Source: Clostridium sp. CAG:302 (GTDB lineage: Bacteria; Bacillota_I; Bacilli_A; RF39; UBA660). From it: 64,000 nt of DNA. Both the position numbers and the translations under genes were made by a program. Positions 23,353-31,717 of this stretch are shown piece after piece (within the stretch, counting starts at the first letter, position 1; each line of letters opens with the position of its first letter). The notes beneath the pieces are model-generated. The model ran no database searches and was not told the origin of the DNA. It saw nothing but the letters and a program-made list of their open reading frames with translations. Location: the NCBI GenBank assembly GCA_000431795.1, contig FR887368.1, positions 26,250 through 90,249 on the forward strand, written 5' to 3'.

Positions 23353-23979
23353 ATGGTCAAAGAAGGAAAATTAACAAAAAGACAGAAAGATATCTTGGAA
23401 TATATAAAAAAGTTTTCAGCGCAAAAAAAATATCCACCTTCTATTCGTGAAATTGCGGCTAATTTTAGTTTAAGTTCACCAGCTACTGCTCATGTTCATG
23501 TAAAGAAACTAATTGAAAAAGGATATTTAAAAAGAGGAAAAGGAAGTAATCACTTATTAGAGTTACAAGTACCTAATGAATTTGAAAATAAAAATGATGA
23601 TGTGGTAACAGTACCACTTCTTGGTAAGGTAACTGCAGGTAATCCAATTGAAGCAATTGAAACACCTAACGAAGTTATTTCTTTACCTACATATTTACTT
23701 CCAAAGAGAAAAGAAGTATTTACTATTAAAGTTGAAGGCGACTCAATGATTAATGCTGGTATTTATAGTAAAGATATAGTAATTGTTGAAAGAGGGGAAA
23801 ATGCTAAAAATGGTGATATTGTTGTAGCTATGGATGATGAAAATCAAGTTACTATTAAAAGATATTTTAAAGAAAAAGATTATGTTAGATTACAACCAGA
23901 AAATGACTATATGTTACCTATTATACTAAAAAATGCTACCATATTAGGTAAGGCTATTGGTCTATATAGAAAATTTTAA
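23353..23979 (+). CDS. lexA: SOS repressor LexA
   Basis: 208 residues. The winged HTH has LTKRQKDILEYI and PPSIREIAANFSLSSPATAH (about 28-47). The self-cleavage site is Ala95-Gly96 (KVTAGNPIE), the catalytic Ser131 is in EGDSMINAGI and the Lys169 in VTIKRYF. AGGAGA precedes the ATG. Represses its own gene and the divergent peptide until RecA-stimulated cleavage. Confidence 0.96.
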   Translation: MVKEGKLTKRQKDILEYIKKFSAQKKYPPSIREIAANFSLSSPATAHVHVKKLIEKGYLKRGKGSNHLLELQVPNEFENKNDDVVTVPLLGKVTAGNPIEAIETPNEVISLPTYLLPKRKEVFTIKVEGDSMINAGIYSKDIVIVERGENAKNGDIVVAMDDENQVTIKRYFKEKDYVRLQPENDYMLPIILKNATILGKAIGLYRKF

Positions 23980-23985
23980 TAAATA

Positions 23986-24009
23986 AAAACAGGAATTTGA
24001 TCCTGTTTT
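23986..24009. terminator. Bidirectional terminator after lexA
   Basis: AAAACAGGA/TCCTGTTTT with a 6-nt loop and T-rich flanks on both strands; serves lexA and the convergent ABC permease. Confidence 0.85.
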
Positions 24010-24738
24010 TTATTTATTATCACTAATCATTTTTCTTTTGAATAATATTATGGTTAATATTATTACTATTACTATATAAATCCCTACTATTAATATTGAT
24101 GGCAAAATATTATTGTAATTACTATTTAATATATCTTTGGTAATATTTAATGTACTTTCAAATGGTAGTATATGACATATTGTACTAAAGGTACTGCCAA
24201 CCATATCTGTAGTAAAATACATACCGCTGGTAAATGCTACTAATTGAACTATAATACTTGAAATTCCGGATGATGATTTTTCTGTAGTTATGGTTCCTAT
24301 TAGAATACCTAATGAAATGAATAATATTGATATTGGAATTACTGCTAAAATTGTATATATAGCATTACTGCTAAATTTTAATCCAAGTATAATTGCTGTT
24401 ATAAAAAATAATATATTTTGTATTAATATTAAAGGAATTACTGATAATATATATCCTAAAATGTAATTAATACTCTTCATTGGACTCACTCCGAGTCTTG
24501 CAGTAAGTGATGAACATCTATCCTTCGCTACTAAGGATGCTGTAAACATCGTTATAAATGCTAGACTAAATATAATTATTCCTGGAGTGAAGTTTTCTAT
24601 ATTATATATTTCGTTAGGTATTTTAAACTGCTGAAAAATGTATAAAAGAAATAATGGTAAAATGACAGCAAATATTATACTAACTGGATCTCTTACTATT
24701 TCTTTGAAGTTTCTTTTAGCAAAAATTATAGTTCTCAT
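24010..24738 (-). CDS. ABC-2 type exporter permease
   Basis: 242 residues with six hydrophobic segments. Starts RTIIFAKRNFKEIVRDPVS, the typical N-terminal helix of ABC2 permeases (YadH/DrrB type), and has the mid-protein GTITTEKSSSG loop. It overlaps the ATPase gene by one base and completes an exporter. Substrate unknown; such pairs export lipids or drugs. Confidence 0.85.
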   Translation of the reverse strand: MRTIIFAKRNFKEIVRDPVSIIFAVILPLFLLYIFQQFKIPNEIYNIENFTPGIIIFSLAFITMFTASLVAKDRCSSLTARLGVSPMKSINYILGYILSVIPLILIQNILFFITAIILGLKFSSNAIYTILAVIPISILFISLGILIGTITTEKSSSGISSIIVQLVAFTSGMYFTTDMVGSTFSTICHILPFESTLNITKDILNSNYNNILPSILIVGIYIVIVIILTIILFKRKMISDNK

Positions 24739-25451
24739 TAATTATCCTCCTCTATTGTTTTTATAAAAGCATCTTCAAATGTTTTGGCTTTCTTCTTTTT
24801 TATTAGTTCTTTAGCAGTACCTAGTTCTATTAATTTTCCTTTATTCATTATTCCTATTCTGTCAGATAATTTTTCAGCTTCTTCCATATAATGAGTGGTA
24901 AGAATTATTGTAGTATTTCCTTTTAGCGATTCGATAATATTCCATAAATCATGTCTTGATATTACGTCAAGGCCTAGTGTTGGTTCATCTAAAAATAGTA
25001 TTTTAGGAGAATTTATTAATGATATCGCTATTGATAGTTTTCTTTGATAACCGCCTGATAAAGTCTTAGCTTTTTGTTTTAATACATCATCTAATTTAAA
25101 TATCTTTACTAATTCATTAATTTTTTCTTCTTTATTTGTAATTTGATAAATACCCGCCATAAAATATAGATTTTCAATAACTGTTAAGTTTGGCGCTATT
25201 GCGGTTTCTTGAGGTGAAATGTTGATTATTTCTTTAATTTTAGCTGAATCTTTTGTTAAGTCAAAATTGTTTATTTTAACTTCTCCACTAGTAGGTAATA
25301 TCAATGTTGATAGCATTTTGATTGTTGTCGTCTTTCCTGCTCCATTTGTACCCAAAAGTGAGAATAATTCTCCAGATTTTATTTCTAGATTTAAGTTATT
25401 TACTGCATACTTTTCTTTATATTTTTTTGTTAGATTATTTATTTTTATCAT
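24738..25451 (-). CDS. ABC transporter ATPase
   Basis: Start chosen at 25451 (MIKINNLTKKY) with CGGAGG 5 bp upstream. Walker A GTNGAGKTTT, Q-loop ISPQET, signature TLSGGYQRKL, Walker B KILFLDEPTLGLD and the H-loop TTHYMEEAE are all present. DrrA/NodI-type with a short C-terminal tail. Overlaps the AbrB-type regulator by 17 bp, so regulator, ATPase and permease form one operon. Confidence 0.9.
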   Translation of the reverse strand: MIKINNLTKKYKEKYAVNNLNLEIKSGELFSLLGTNGAGKTTTIKMLSTLILPTSGEVKINNFDLTKDSAKIKEIINISPQETAIAPNLTVIENLYFMAGIYQITNKEEKINELVKIFKLDDVLKQKAKTLSGGYQRKLSIAISLINSPKILFLDEPTLGLDVISRHDLWNIIESLKGNTTIILTTHYMEEAEKLSDRIGIMNKGKLIELGTAKELIKKKKAKTFEDAFIKTIEEDN

Positions 25452-25647
25452 CATTTCCTCCGAGTATATTATTTGTAACATCTTCTATTACCTCAGATTT
25501 TACTAAGGCTATTCCTTTTTTCGCGTCGGCTAGTACTATAAGAGAATTGCCCGGTTTTATGTCAAAGATATCTCTTACTTCTTTTGGTATTACTATTTGC
25601 CCCTTTTCCCCCACTTTGCTTATTCCCATATATTTATTCTTATTCAT
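25435..25647 (-). CDS. AbrB/SpoVT-type DNA-binding regulator
   Basis: 70 residues from the ATG at 25647 (AGAGGAG upstream). MGISKVGEKGQIVIPKEVRDIFDIKPGNSLIVL is the swapped-hairpin AbrB domain (key residues GQIVIPKEVR, KPGN). Likely autoregulator of the exporter operon; a tandem TATAACTTGTATAAC lies just upstream of the gene and could be its operator. Confidence 0.85.
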   Translation of the reverse strand: MNKNKYMGISKVGEKGQIVIPKEVRDIFDIKPGNSLIVLADAKKGIALVKSEVIEDVTNNILGGNDDKNK

Positions 25648-25756
25648 ATATTTTGCTCCTCTCTTGTTATACAAGTTATACTTTTCATACTAATTATACC
25701 TCTATACCAAATAAAAGTCAAATAAAAAGTAGATTATTTCTACTTTATAATTTTAA

Positions 25757-26323
25757 TTAGGTATGAATTTTTTTAATAAGTAAATTGACATCTGATATTG
25801 TTACATTAGAAGTATCCTCTTCGCCTAATATGTTAACCATAACTTGTAATGTTGTTAAGGTATCAAATTTGAATAATGTTACTTGAGAAAAATGCATAAT
25901 TTTTCCTTCCCCTATTGGCAATTGAAAAGATAAATCTTTAATTGCTGAGCCGGCTTCATTTTTTAGATAAAATGCTGCTCCATGATCTTCGTCAGCATTT
26001 TCTATTAAACCAGTTAATGTTATTTCATATATGCCAGGTTCTATTTCTATTTCGGATTCACTAATAATAGAAATGTATTCTGATGGATTTGGTATTAGCC
26101 AGGGGTCTTGAATTATCATTTCACCAGTAACATTTGTATCTGCAAATCCAGTAAAAAATATACCTTCATTCGATGATGCTATCAATGGCCCGGGTTCACC
26201 TTGAATGCCTCTTTCTCCACGTGGTCCTCTAGGACCAATCGGACCGACAATTTGGCAGCAACTCAATATTTTATTTCTTAATTCTAACTTTTCTTTTAAC
26301 TCGTTAATGCTTTTTGATAACAT
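25757..26323 (-). CDS. Short collagen-like protein with BclA-type C-terminal domain
   Basis: 188 residues. A helical head (KSINELKEKLELRNKIL) with a Cys pair (SCCQ) leads into about seven Gly-X-Y triplets (GPIGPRGPRGERGIQGEPGP). The remaining 140 residues are a beta-rich domain like the C1q/TNF-fold trimerisation domain of exosporium proteins. No signal peptide, as for many exosporium and spore-surface proteins. Single-gene unit. Confidence 0.75.
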   Translation of the reverse strand: MLSKSINELKEKLELRNKILSCCQIVGPIGPRGPRGERGIQGEPGPLIASSNEGIFFTGFADTNVTGEMIIQDPWLIPNPSEYISIISESEIEIEPGIYEITLTGLIENADEDHGAAFYLKNEAGSAIKDLSFQLPIGEGKIMHFSQVTLFKFDTLTTLQVMVNILGEEDTSNVTISDVNLLIKKIHT

Positions 26324-26380
26324 AAAAAATACCTCCTTTATATAATTATATGAAGAAAGTAATTTTATTGCTTAAACAGT

Positions 26381-26929
26381 TTAATTAGTATTTTCTCTAT
26401 GTAAGTAACAGCCTTTATCATGAGAATAGATAATACCTATTGCTTGGAGATAGGAATATATTATAATACTTCCTATAAATGTCATTCCTCTTTTTTTTAA
26501 ATCTTTAGATATTTTATCTGATAAGGATGATGTTGTTTTATTGCGTTCATATATTATTTTGTTATTAGTAAATGTTTTTAAATAATTGTAAAAACTATGA
26601 TATTCTTCTTTGATACTTTTAAATATTTTAGCGTTATTAATACTGGCTTTTATTTTTGATTTGTTTCTAATAATATTGGGATTGCTTTCTAGTTCTTTGA
26701 TTTTGTTATCGTTATAATTACATACTTTATCTAAATCAAAATTGTTATAGGCTTTTTTAAATGCTTCTCTTTTATTAAGTACACATTCCCAGGATAATCC
26801 TATTTGAAATGTTTCTAATATAAGCATTTCAAATAGATAGTTATCATCTGTTTTTAATTTTCCCCATTCGTTATCATGATAATCTATATACTTAGGATTA
26901 TTTATATTGCACCATTTACATCTATTCAT
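26381..26929 (-). CDS. tag: DNA-3-methyladenine glycosylase I
   Basis: 182 residues, full length. Zinc-snap ligands are in RCKWC at the N-terminus, IDYHDNEWG, and HDKGCYLH at the C-terminus. The Tag signature FEMLILETFQIGLSWECVL follows. Removes 3-methyladenine in base-excision repair. Confidence 0.95.
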   Translation of the reverse strand: MNRCKWCNINNPKYIDYHDNEWGKLKTDDNYLFEMLILETFQIGLSWECVLNKREAFKKAYNNFDLDKVCNYNDNKIKELESNPNIIRNKSKIKASINNAKIFKSIKEEYHSFYNYLKTFTNNKIIYERNKTTSSLSDKISKDLKKRGMTFIGSIIIYSYLQAIGIIYSHDKGCYLHRENTN

Positions 26930-27038
26930 ATTTCTTCTCCTTTAATGGTTTATATTTTTATAGCTACTTAGTAAAATTTTATCATAAATTAAAAGAAAAC
27001 TCTACCTAAAAGTAAGAGTTTTCAAACATTTTTGTTCG

Positions 27039-27130
27039 GGATAACTTATTACTCGCACCATCCGGGAGCGATTAACATTTCGCGATTGGAATAATTTATA
27101 CCCCGCATCATCCAAGAGCTGCTAACATTT
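27039..27130. repeat. Imperfect tandem repeat of about 43 bp, two units
   Basis: Units 27039-27080 and 27088-27130 share GGATAA.TTAT, CGCA.CATCC, GAGC and TAACATTT, with substitutions between. They are more GC-rich than the surroundings. No ORF with a ribosome binding site and no known repeat family recognised. They occupy the gap of about 430 bp upstream of tag. Confidence 0.6.
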
Positions 27131-27217
27131 TCAGGTAGTATATTTTTCTGATTTAATACTAGTATACCATGTTTATTTTTTCTATAATTCCAATTATTTA
27201 ATTTTACTGTCAAGTAT

Positions 27218-27302
27218 ATTTCAGTTGTTCGGAAACACCGAATAACTGAAATTTTATATATAATACCTTTCGATTCAACTGTTCAGAAATTCCGAATAGT
27301 TG
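27218..27302. repeat. Two related inverted repeats
   Basis: ATTTCAGTTGTTCGG/CCGAATAACTGAAAT (27218-27252, one wobble) and CAACTGTTCAG/CCGAATAGTTG (27276-27302). Both share the core TTCGG..TTTC.GAA when read on the minus strand. They follow the Panacea antitoxin gene. They might be operators for its HTH domain or remnants of a small mobile element. Confidence 0.55.
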
Positions 27303-27357
27303 TCTTTTTAAGTTTAACTCTATGTAATTATACCAAATTATAATTACTTATCATTCT

Positions 27358-28269
27358 TTAAATATTATCAATATCTAAATACTTGGCATATTTATAATCA
27401 ATTATTTCACCATTCTTTGTATCAATATAACCTTTAAAACTATGTGACCAATCACTTAATTCACTAGCAGAATATTCTTTAAACTTATATTTTATTAATT
27501 TCATACTATTAAGTTCTTCTTTAGTAAACAATTTCTTATCAAAGTCTTTATCTGTAGTAAAGTTTGTACTAATATCATTTATTTCAATTTTTATATAATC
27601 ATTCTTTATTAAAAAATTATATAAGATGTTCCTATTATCTACTACTGGTCCATATAGTAAATGAGCATATTTTAAATTAGTAATTGCCTCTTTATTTTCT
27701 TTACAATTATAAAAATCTACAGCAAAAAGATGCTTCATTAGTGAAGTTTCACATAACTTATTATTCTTTAATAAATAAAGTATCGTATTAACTGTTTTAT
27801 ATACTTTACTAAATGGTAATATAGAAAGTATTTTATAATACTCTTCTTCAGTAAAATTATTTTTTTGTCTTTCTAATAATTTTACAATATAGTAGGGATT
27901 CTCATTTAAAATCATATATGTATTTAAATATTCTCCTTGTGGTACAGAATCACTATTTTCATATCTTACAATACTCTTCTTTGACCAACCAAGTATTTTA
28001 GAAAATACTTCTTGTGATAAATTCAATTTTATTCTTATTTCTTTAATCTTTTCAAAAGATAAATTAAATAATTTTAAATAACAATCATATATTTTATACA
28101 TATCATTATCAAAGTTATCATTAATTAGTATGTTACCACACTTGGGACAATAATGAACTTCTTCTACTACAAGAAACTCTTTTCCACGATAAGTATATTT
28201 ATTTTTTTCTGTTTTAATAGTTGGATTAACATCTTTATTACATTCATAACAATATTCTAATCTTTCCAT
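27358..28269 (-). CDS. Antitoxin: zinc finger, HTH and Panacea (DUF4065) domains
   Basis: 303 residues from the ATG at 28269 (GGAGGTAA upstream). An MqsA/YgiT-type zinc finger (CYEC near 7-10 and CPKC near 41-44) is followed by an XRE HTH (IRIKLNLSQEVFSKILGWSK, then SIVRYENSDSVP). The C-terminal Panacea domain has KHLFAVDFYN, LKYAHLLYGPV and LSDWSHSFKGY. Panacea proteins are antitoxins that neutralise many unrelated toxins by direct binding. It lies 52 bp downstream of the putative toxin, toxin first, as in MqsRA-like loci. Confidence 0.85.
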   Translation of the reverse strand: MERLEYCYECNKDVNPTIKTEKNKYTYRGKEFLVVEEVHYCPKCGNILINDNFDNDMYKIYDCYLKLFNLSFEKIKEIRIKLNLSQEVFSKILGWSKKSIVRYENSDSVPQGEYLNTYMILNENPYYIVKLLERQKNNFTEEEYYKILSILPFSKVYKTVNTILYLLKNNKLCETSLMKHLFAVDFYNCKENKEAITNLKYAHLLYGPVVDNRNILYNFLIKNDYIKIEINDISTNFTTDKDFDKKLFTKEELNSMKLIKYKFKEYSASELSDWSHSFKGYIDTKNGEIIDYKYAKYLDIDNI

Positions 28270-28335
28270 TTTAGTTACCTCCATTATCTATATGAAACGA
28301 TATACATAATAATCCTTTATCATTTATAGTAAGTT

Positions 28336-28638
28336 TTATATAAGCATCTTTCTATTTATAATTTTTTTAAACTCATATATTTCCGCATTAAAATTCCTAC
28401 TGAACTCTCTATCTCTACTTATTCTAAAGTAATCACTTGGTTGTAATTCTTTTATATGATTCAATATTTCACTAATTTTAATAATACCAATATCAAGTGA
28501 TGCTTGCCTGGCATTTACTACTTTATTACCAGATTTAACATTTCTATAATATACAAAATAAGCATTATTTTTATCTATTTCCTTGCGAGCGGTTATCAAA
28601 AACAAATTAACTGCTGCCAAATCTAAACTGCTAAGCAT
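28336..28638 (-). CDS. Putative toxin partner (MqsR-like)
   Basis: 100 residues, AAGGGAG 8 bp before the ATG. The stretch VNARQASLDIGIIKISEIL...LQPSDYFRISRDREFSRNFNAEIYEFKK recalls MqsR/RelE-fold RNases (pattern: A.LDLG, L...DFY, EVY.F); I give only key pieces: QASLDIGI, ELQPSDYF, AEIYEF. The protein ends KMLI just where MqsR-like proteins continue into the final strands, so it may be truncated. Pairing with a Panacea antitoxin is the main support. Confidence 0.55.
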   Translation of the reverse strand: MLSSLDLAAVNLFLITARKEIDKNNAYFVYYRNVKSGNKVVNARQASLDIGIIKISEILNHIKELQPSDYFRISRDREFSRNFNAEIYEFKKIINRKMLI

Positions 28639-28726
28639 ATAACCAACTCCCTTAACAATTTAATTATATCATTTTATTTACTTGGTGTCAATTGTCTCTT
28701 TTTACTTTTTTAATTTTTAATATTAT

Positions 28727-28850
28727 ATAACATTTTAGTATACACCTATGGCTTATATATAATAGATATGGTTGATATCTTTATTTGAGACAATATATTG
28801 GCTCAAATAAACACTAATAAGACTTAGAATAAGGCTTATAGTTGACATGA
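28727..28850. repeat. Interspersed structured repeat, copy 1 (about 120 bp)
   Basis: Shares a 65-bp core (28751-28815) with 50591-50655 (about 5 differences) and, more loosely, with 46166-46233. Contains AGATAT/ATATCT, the perfect stem TTTATTTGAG/CTCAAATAAA (28780-28811) and a third stem near 28813-28841. Located between a gene stop and the next promoter. Confidence 0.85.
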
Positions 28851-28876
28851 TAAAAGAAGTAAATAACCTTACTTCT

Positions 28877-29422
28877 TTAATTATCATTAAGTATTATTTG
28901 TCCATCACTAATAACAATATTTGGAAAACTAGCATCAGTTAAAGTAAAATTCCTAAGTGGAGCTTCCGGATTAGTTATCTCTACTATTTTATTCTGTTCA
29001 TTCATTACTATAGATTTAACAGTATCATCAAAAGTATGTCCACCATCACTAGTTATTTGTTTATAATATATCGTAATATTACCCGATGTAGCAAACGGAA
29101 TATTACTAAACTTAGCATTACCATCAGTATCAGTAATTACCTCTTCAGATAGAATATTTCCAGTACTATCAGTTCTAACAAACTTAGCTCCTATTACTTG
29201 TACTCCCGTTTGCGGATTTCCAGTATCTGTTACATGAAGGGTTAATGTTCCATTAGCTTTTATGGTAAAAGTATAAGTATTAGTTCCCTCTACTATAGTA
29301 ACATTTTTAGGTTCTATAGAATCAGGATCATAGCCCTCTACTACTGCTGATACCTTATAATTACCATTAACAAGTCTTATACTTCCCTTACCATTAGTTA
29401 TTGGAATAGTGTGTCTTCCCAT
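28877..29422 (-). CDS. Protein with SpaA/Cna-B-like (prealbumin-fold) domain
   Basis: 181 residues. The first part (GRHTIPITNGKGSIRL...GNYKVSAVVEGYD) and the middle TLTLHVTDTGNPQTGVQVIGAKF... with ITDTDGNAKFSNIPF are typical beta-sandwich segments of Cna-B/carboxypeptidase-regulatory-like domains found in surface adhesins. No signal peptide or sortase motif. Last gene of a four-gene unit with beta-helix and collagen-like proteins; overlaps the preceding gene by 25 bp. Probably a structural surface or spore-appendage component (inference). Confidence 0.6.
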   Translation of the reverse strand: MGRHTIPITNGKGSIRLVNGNYKVSAVVEGYDPDSIEPKNVTIVEGTNTYTFTIKANGTLTLHVTDTGNPQTGVQVIGAKFVRTDSTGNILSEEVITDTDGNAKFSNIPFATSGNITIYYKQITSDGGHTFDDTVKSIVMNEQNKIVEITNPEAPLRNFTLTDASFPNIVISDGQIILNDN

Positions 29423-29751
29423 AACAATATCTCTCCTCTCTTTATCTTTATATTCGAATTATTAGCATCTTCTAACAAAACAGTAATAAGATGGTTTTTA
29501 TTAAAATTATTATTAATATTTATACAATATATTTCATCTCTTTTAGCAATTAATGGAATAACTATTATCTTTAATCCTGATATAATAAATAATTTATATA
29601 TATCATTGTGACATATTGGTATTTTAATATTATTTAAGTTAACTATTATCTCTTCATATACTATCTTATTACATTTATCTTTTAAAATTATTTTTGTTTT
29701 ACTCAAATTCATTCCATCACATATTCTAATATAAATAAAATCTTTTTTCAT
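29398..29751 (-). CDS. Uncharacterised 117-residue beta-rich protein
   Basis: Not recognised. Alternating hydrophobic strands (KTKIILKDKCNKIVYEEIIV, YKLFIISGLKIIVIPLIA) suggest a small beta-sandwich. Between the beta-helix protein (15 bp) and the Cna-B-like protein (overlap), so it is likely part of the same structure. Confidence 0.55.
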   Translation of the reverse strand: MKKDFIYIRICDGMNLSKTKIILKDKCNKIVYEEIIVNLNNIKIPICHNDIYKLFIISGLKIIVIPLIAKRDEIYCININNNFNKNHLITVLLEDANNSNIKIKRGEILLWEDTLFQ

Positions 29752-29766
29752 AAATCACCTTACCCT

Positions 29767-31623
29767 CTATTCCTCAATACTCCAAATAACCATTGTAGAA
29801 TAATCTTCATCTTTTAATAAACTCTTACTAGGACTTAATCTTAATCCCTTATCAGTAGAAAAAGTTACTTTAGATACTTCAACACTTCCACTAGTACTAG
29901 TAGATTCATATATTAATTTCTTACTAGTTGTTAATTTTTCTATTTCATTATTAAACTTCTTAAAAAATAAGGAGTCTACTAGTACTTTACCATTCATTTC
30001 AATCATTGGATTAACAAAATATATATATAATTTCCAATTTGTTTTGGTAGTTCTACTATCTACTACTGTTATAACAGTCTTATCTTTTTTATATAATGTT
30101 AAAGGCTTATCTTCTCCTGGTATTGTATTAAACGGTATATTTTCTGTTACCTCTAGTAGTGTTAATTCTCCATCAAATGGTGTTGTTATCTCTCTTTTAG
30201 TATAAAGGCCATTTAAACAAGTAGTTATAATATAATTAGTACCATCTATTGGTGCATCATCTAAATTAAATTCAAATAGTCCAGTTTCATCAGTGGGAAC
30301 CTCTAATTTCTTACCATCATATTCTAACCTAATATTAGTATCTTTTATGGTATATCCCGATAAGACATTAATATTACTATTTATTGGTTGAATATTTGTT
30401 CTTATCATTCCTATTGTTAAAATCTTTTTACTTTGAAAAGTAAATTTATTTATATCTGGTAATTTTGTAAGTTCTGTTTCAGTAAGGTTATGTGATGTTA
30501 TAGTGGTGGTATCTTTATTAAATATTCCTTTTATTTCTAATGGATAATTGTCTTTATACCAATATAATGGTGGTATATCTTCTAAATCACAAGCACTTGT
30601 ATAGTCCTTAGCTTCACTCCACATATTTATTCTACTAATTTTAAATGTGTATTCTACTGGGTTATTTGTATACCAAATATTGGCATTCTTAGTATATATT
30701 TTTATATATTTAGGATTATCTATAATAATTTTTTGATTATTCCCTTTAAAATAAATATTATAGTTATCAGTAGGTGTAGTCATAAATGTATTTAGAATAG
30801 ATACGTTTGCTCCCTCTTTTACTATTAAATTACCAAAGATATTCCACATTGGTATTCTTTGATGACTTTTTTCTATAAATGTGAAGGTAGATTTCTCTTC
30901 TATTAAAACATTTCTAGCACCATGAGTAGTTGTTTTAGCAAAACCATTACCCGTAGTTAATAATAGTTCTGCTCCATGACCAATAGTTAAATCTAATCTA
31001 TTAGTTCCATTCATAAGTTCTCTATCAGTAGTTATAGTTACCCTACTATTGGGAATAATTTTAACTAATGAGGGGATAACATCATTAAAGAAAAAAATAG
31101 TATTTGTACTTGAAGTACTCGTTATAGTTGTATTTCCCTCTATTAATATTCGATTTGAATCGCATACTCTTTGGGCTGATATATTATTTGTATCTGCTAC
31201 TTCAATAATAGAATCTATTATTTTAGTTGTTCCATAGTAGTTGCAGGATAATTCTACTCCTCTAAAATTTATATTATTATACTCTACTACTACATTAGAA
31301 TAATTGGGGTGTGATGGTACATAAATAACGCCATAACCATGGGATGATATTATATTCATATTTTTTAGTATGATTCTCTTATTAGTGGTACTTACTTTTA
31401 TTACTTCACCCTCTGTATTTAAGTTATTGGTATATGTATATTTTGTATTGTTATGGGTTCCATCTATTATTATTTTTTCTTTGGTATTATTGATTACTAA
31501 GCCGCTACTCATAGTAATATCATTTCCTAAATAGATATAGGTATAGTTATTTTGTTCACTTAATACTTTATTTAATTCTTCACTTGTTGTTACAACAACG
31601 GTATTTTCATCAATTACTTGCAC
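29767..31623 (-). CDS. Large pectate-lyase-like beta-helix surface protein
   Basis: 618 residues. The first 330 or so residues have repeating short strands with Asn/Thr turns (TYIYLGNDITMSSGLVI, KRIILKNMNIISSHGYGVIY, VVVEYNNINFRGV), as in right-handed parallel beta-helices of adhesins and pectate-lyase-like proteins. From about 390 on it changes to Ig/CarboxypepD_reg-like strands (TNIQPINSNINVLSGYTI, LEVPTDETGLFEF). No signal peptide is visible. Second in the surface cluster, after the collagen-like gene. Confidence 0.65.
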   Translation of the reverse strand: MQVIDENTVVVTTSEELNKVLSEQNNYTYIYLGNDITMSSGLVINNTKEKIIIDGTHNNTKYTYTNNLNTEGEVIKVSTTNKRIILKNMNIISSHGYGVIYVPSHPNYSNVVVEYNNINFRGVELSCNYYGTTKIIDSIIEVADTNNISAQRVCDSNRILIEGNTTITSTSSTNTIFFFNDVIPSLVKIIPNSRVTITTDRELMNGTNRLDLTIGHGAELLLTTGNGFAKTTTHGARNVLIEEKSTFTFIEKSHQRIPMWNIFGNLIVKEGANVSILNTFMTTPTDNYNIYFKGNNQKIIIDNPKYIKIYTKNANIWYTNNPVEYTFKISRINMWSEAKDYTSACDLEDIPPLYWYKDNYPLEIKGIFNKDTTTITSHNLTETELTKLPDINKFTFQSKKILTIGMIRTNIQPINSNINVLSGYTIKDTNIRLEYDGKKLEVPTDETGLFEFNLDDAPIDGTNYIITTCLNGLYTKREITTPFDGELTLLEVTENIPFNTIPGEDKPLTLYKKDKTVITVVDSRTTKTNWKLYIYFVNPMIEMNGKVLVDSLFFKKFNNEIEKLTTSKKLIYESTSTSGSVEVSKVTFSTDKGLRLSPSKSLLKDEDYSTMVIWSIEE

Positions 31624-31717
31624 TTTATCACTCCTCTACTATAAATTATGTTTATTCTTTATTAGGAGATAATTAATATGTATGATAATAAAGAAAAAAA
31701 GAATAGTTTTATCTATT

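Noticed and set aside
27039..27130. Tandem short peptides (MLIAPGWCE and MLAALG...) on the minus strand
   Set aside because: No ribosome binding sites, and the second frame needs TGA read as Trp, which the rest of the window does not support.
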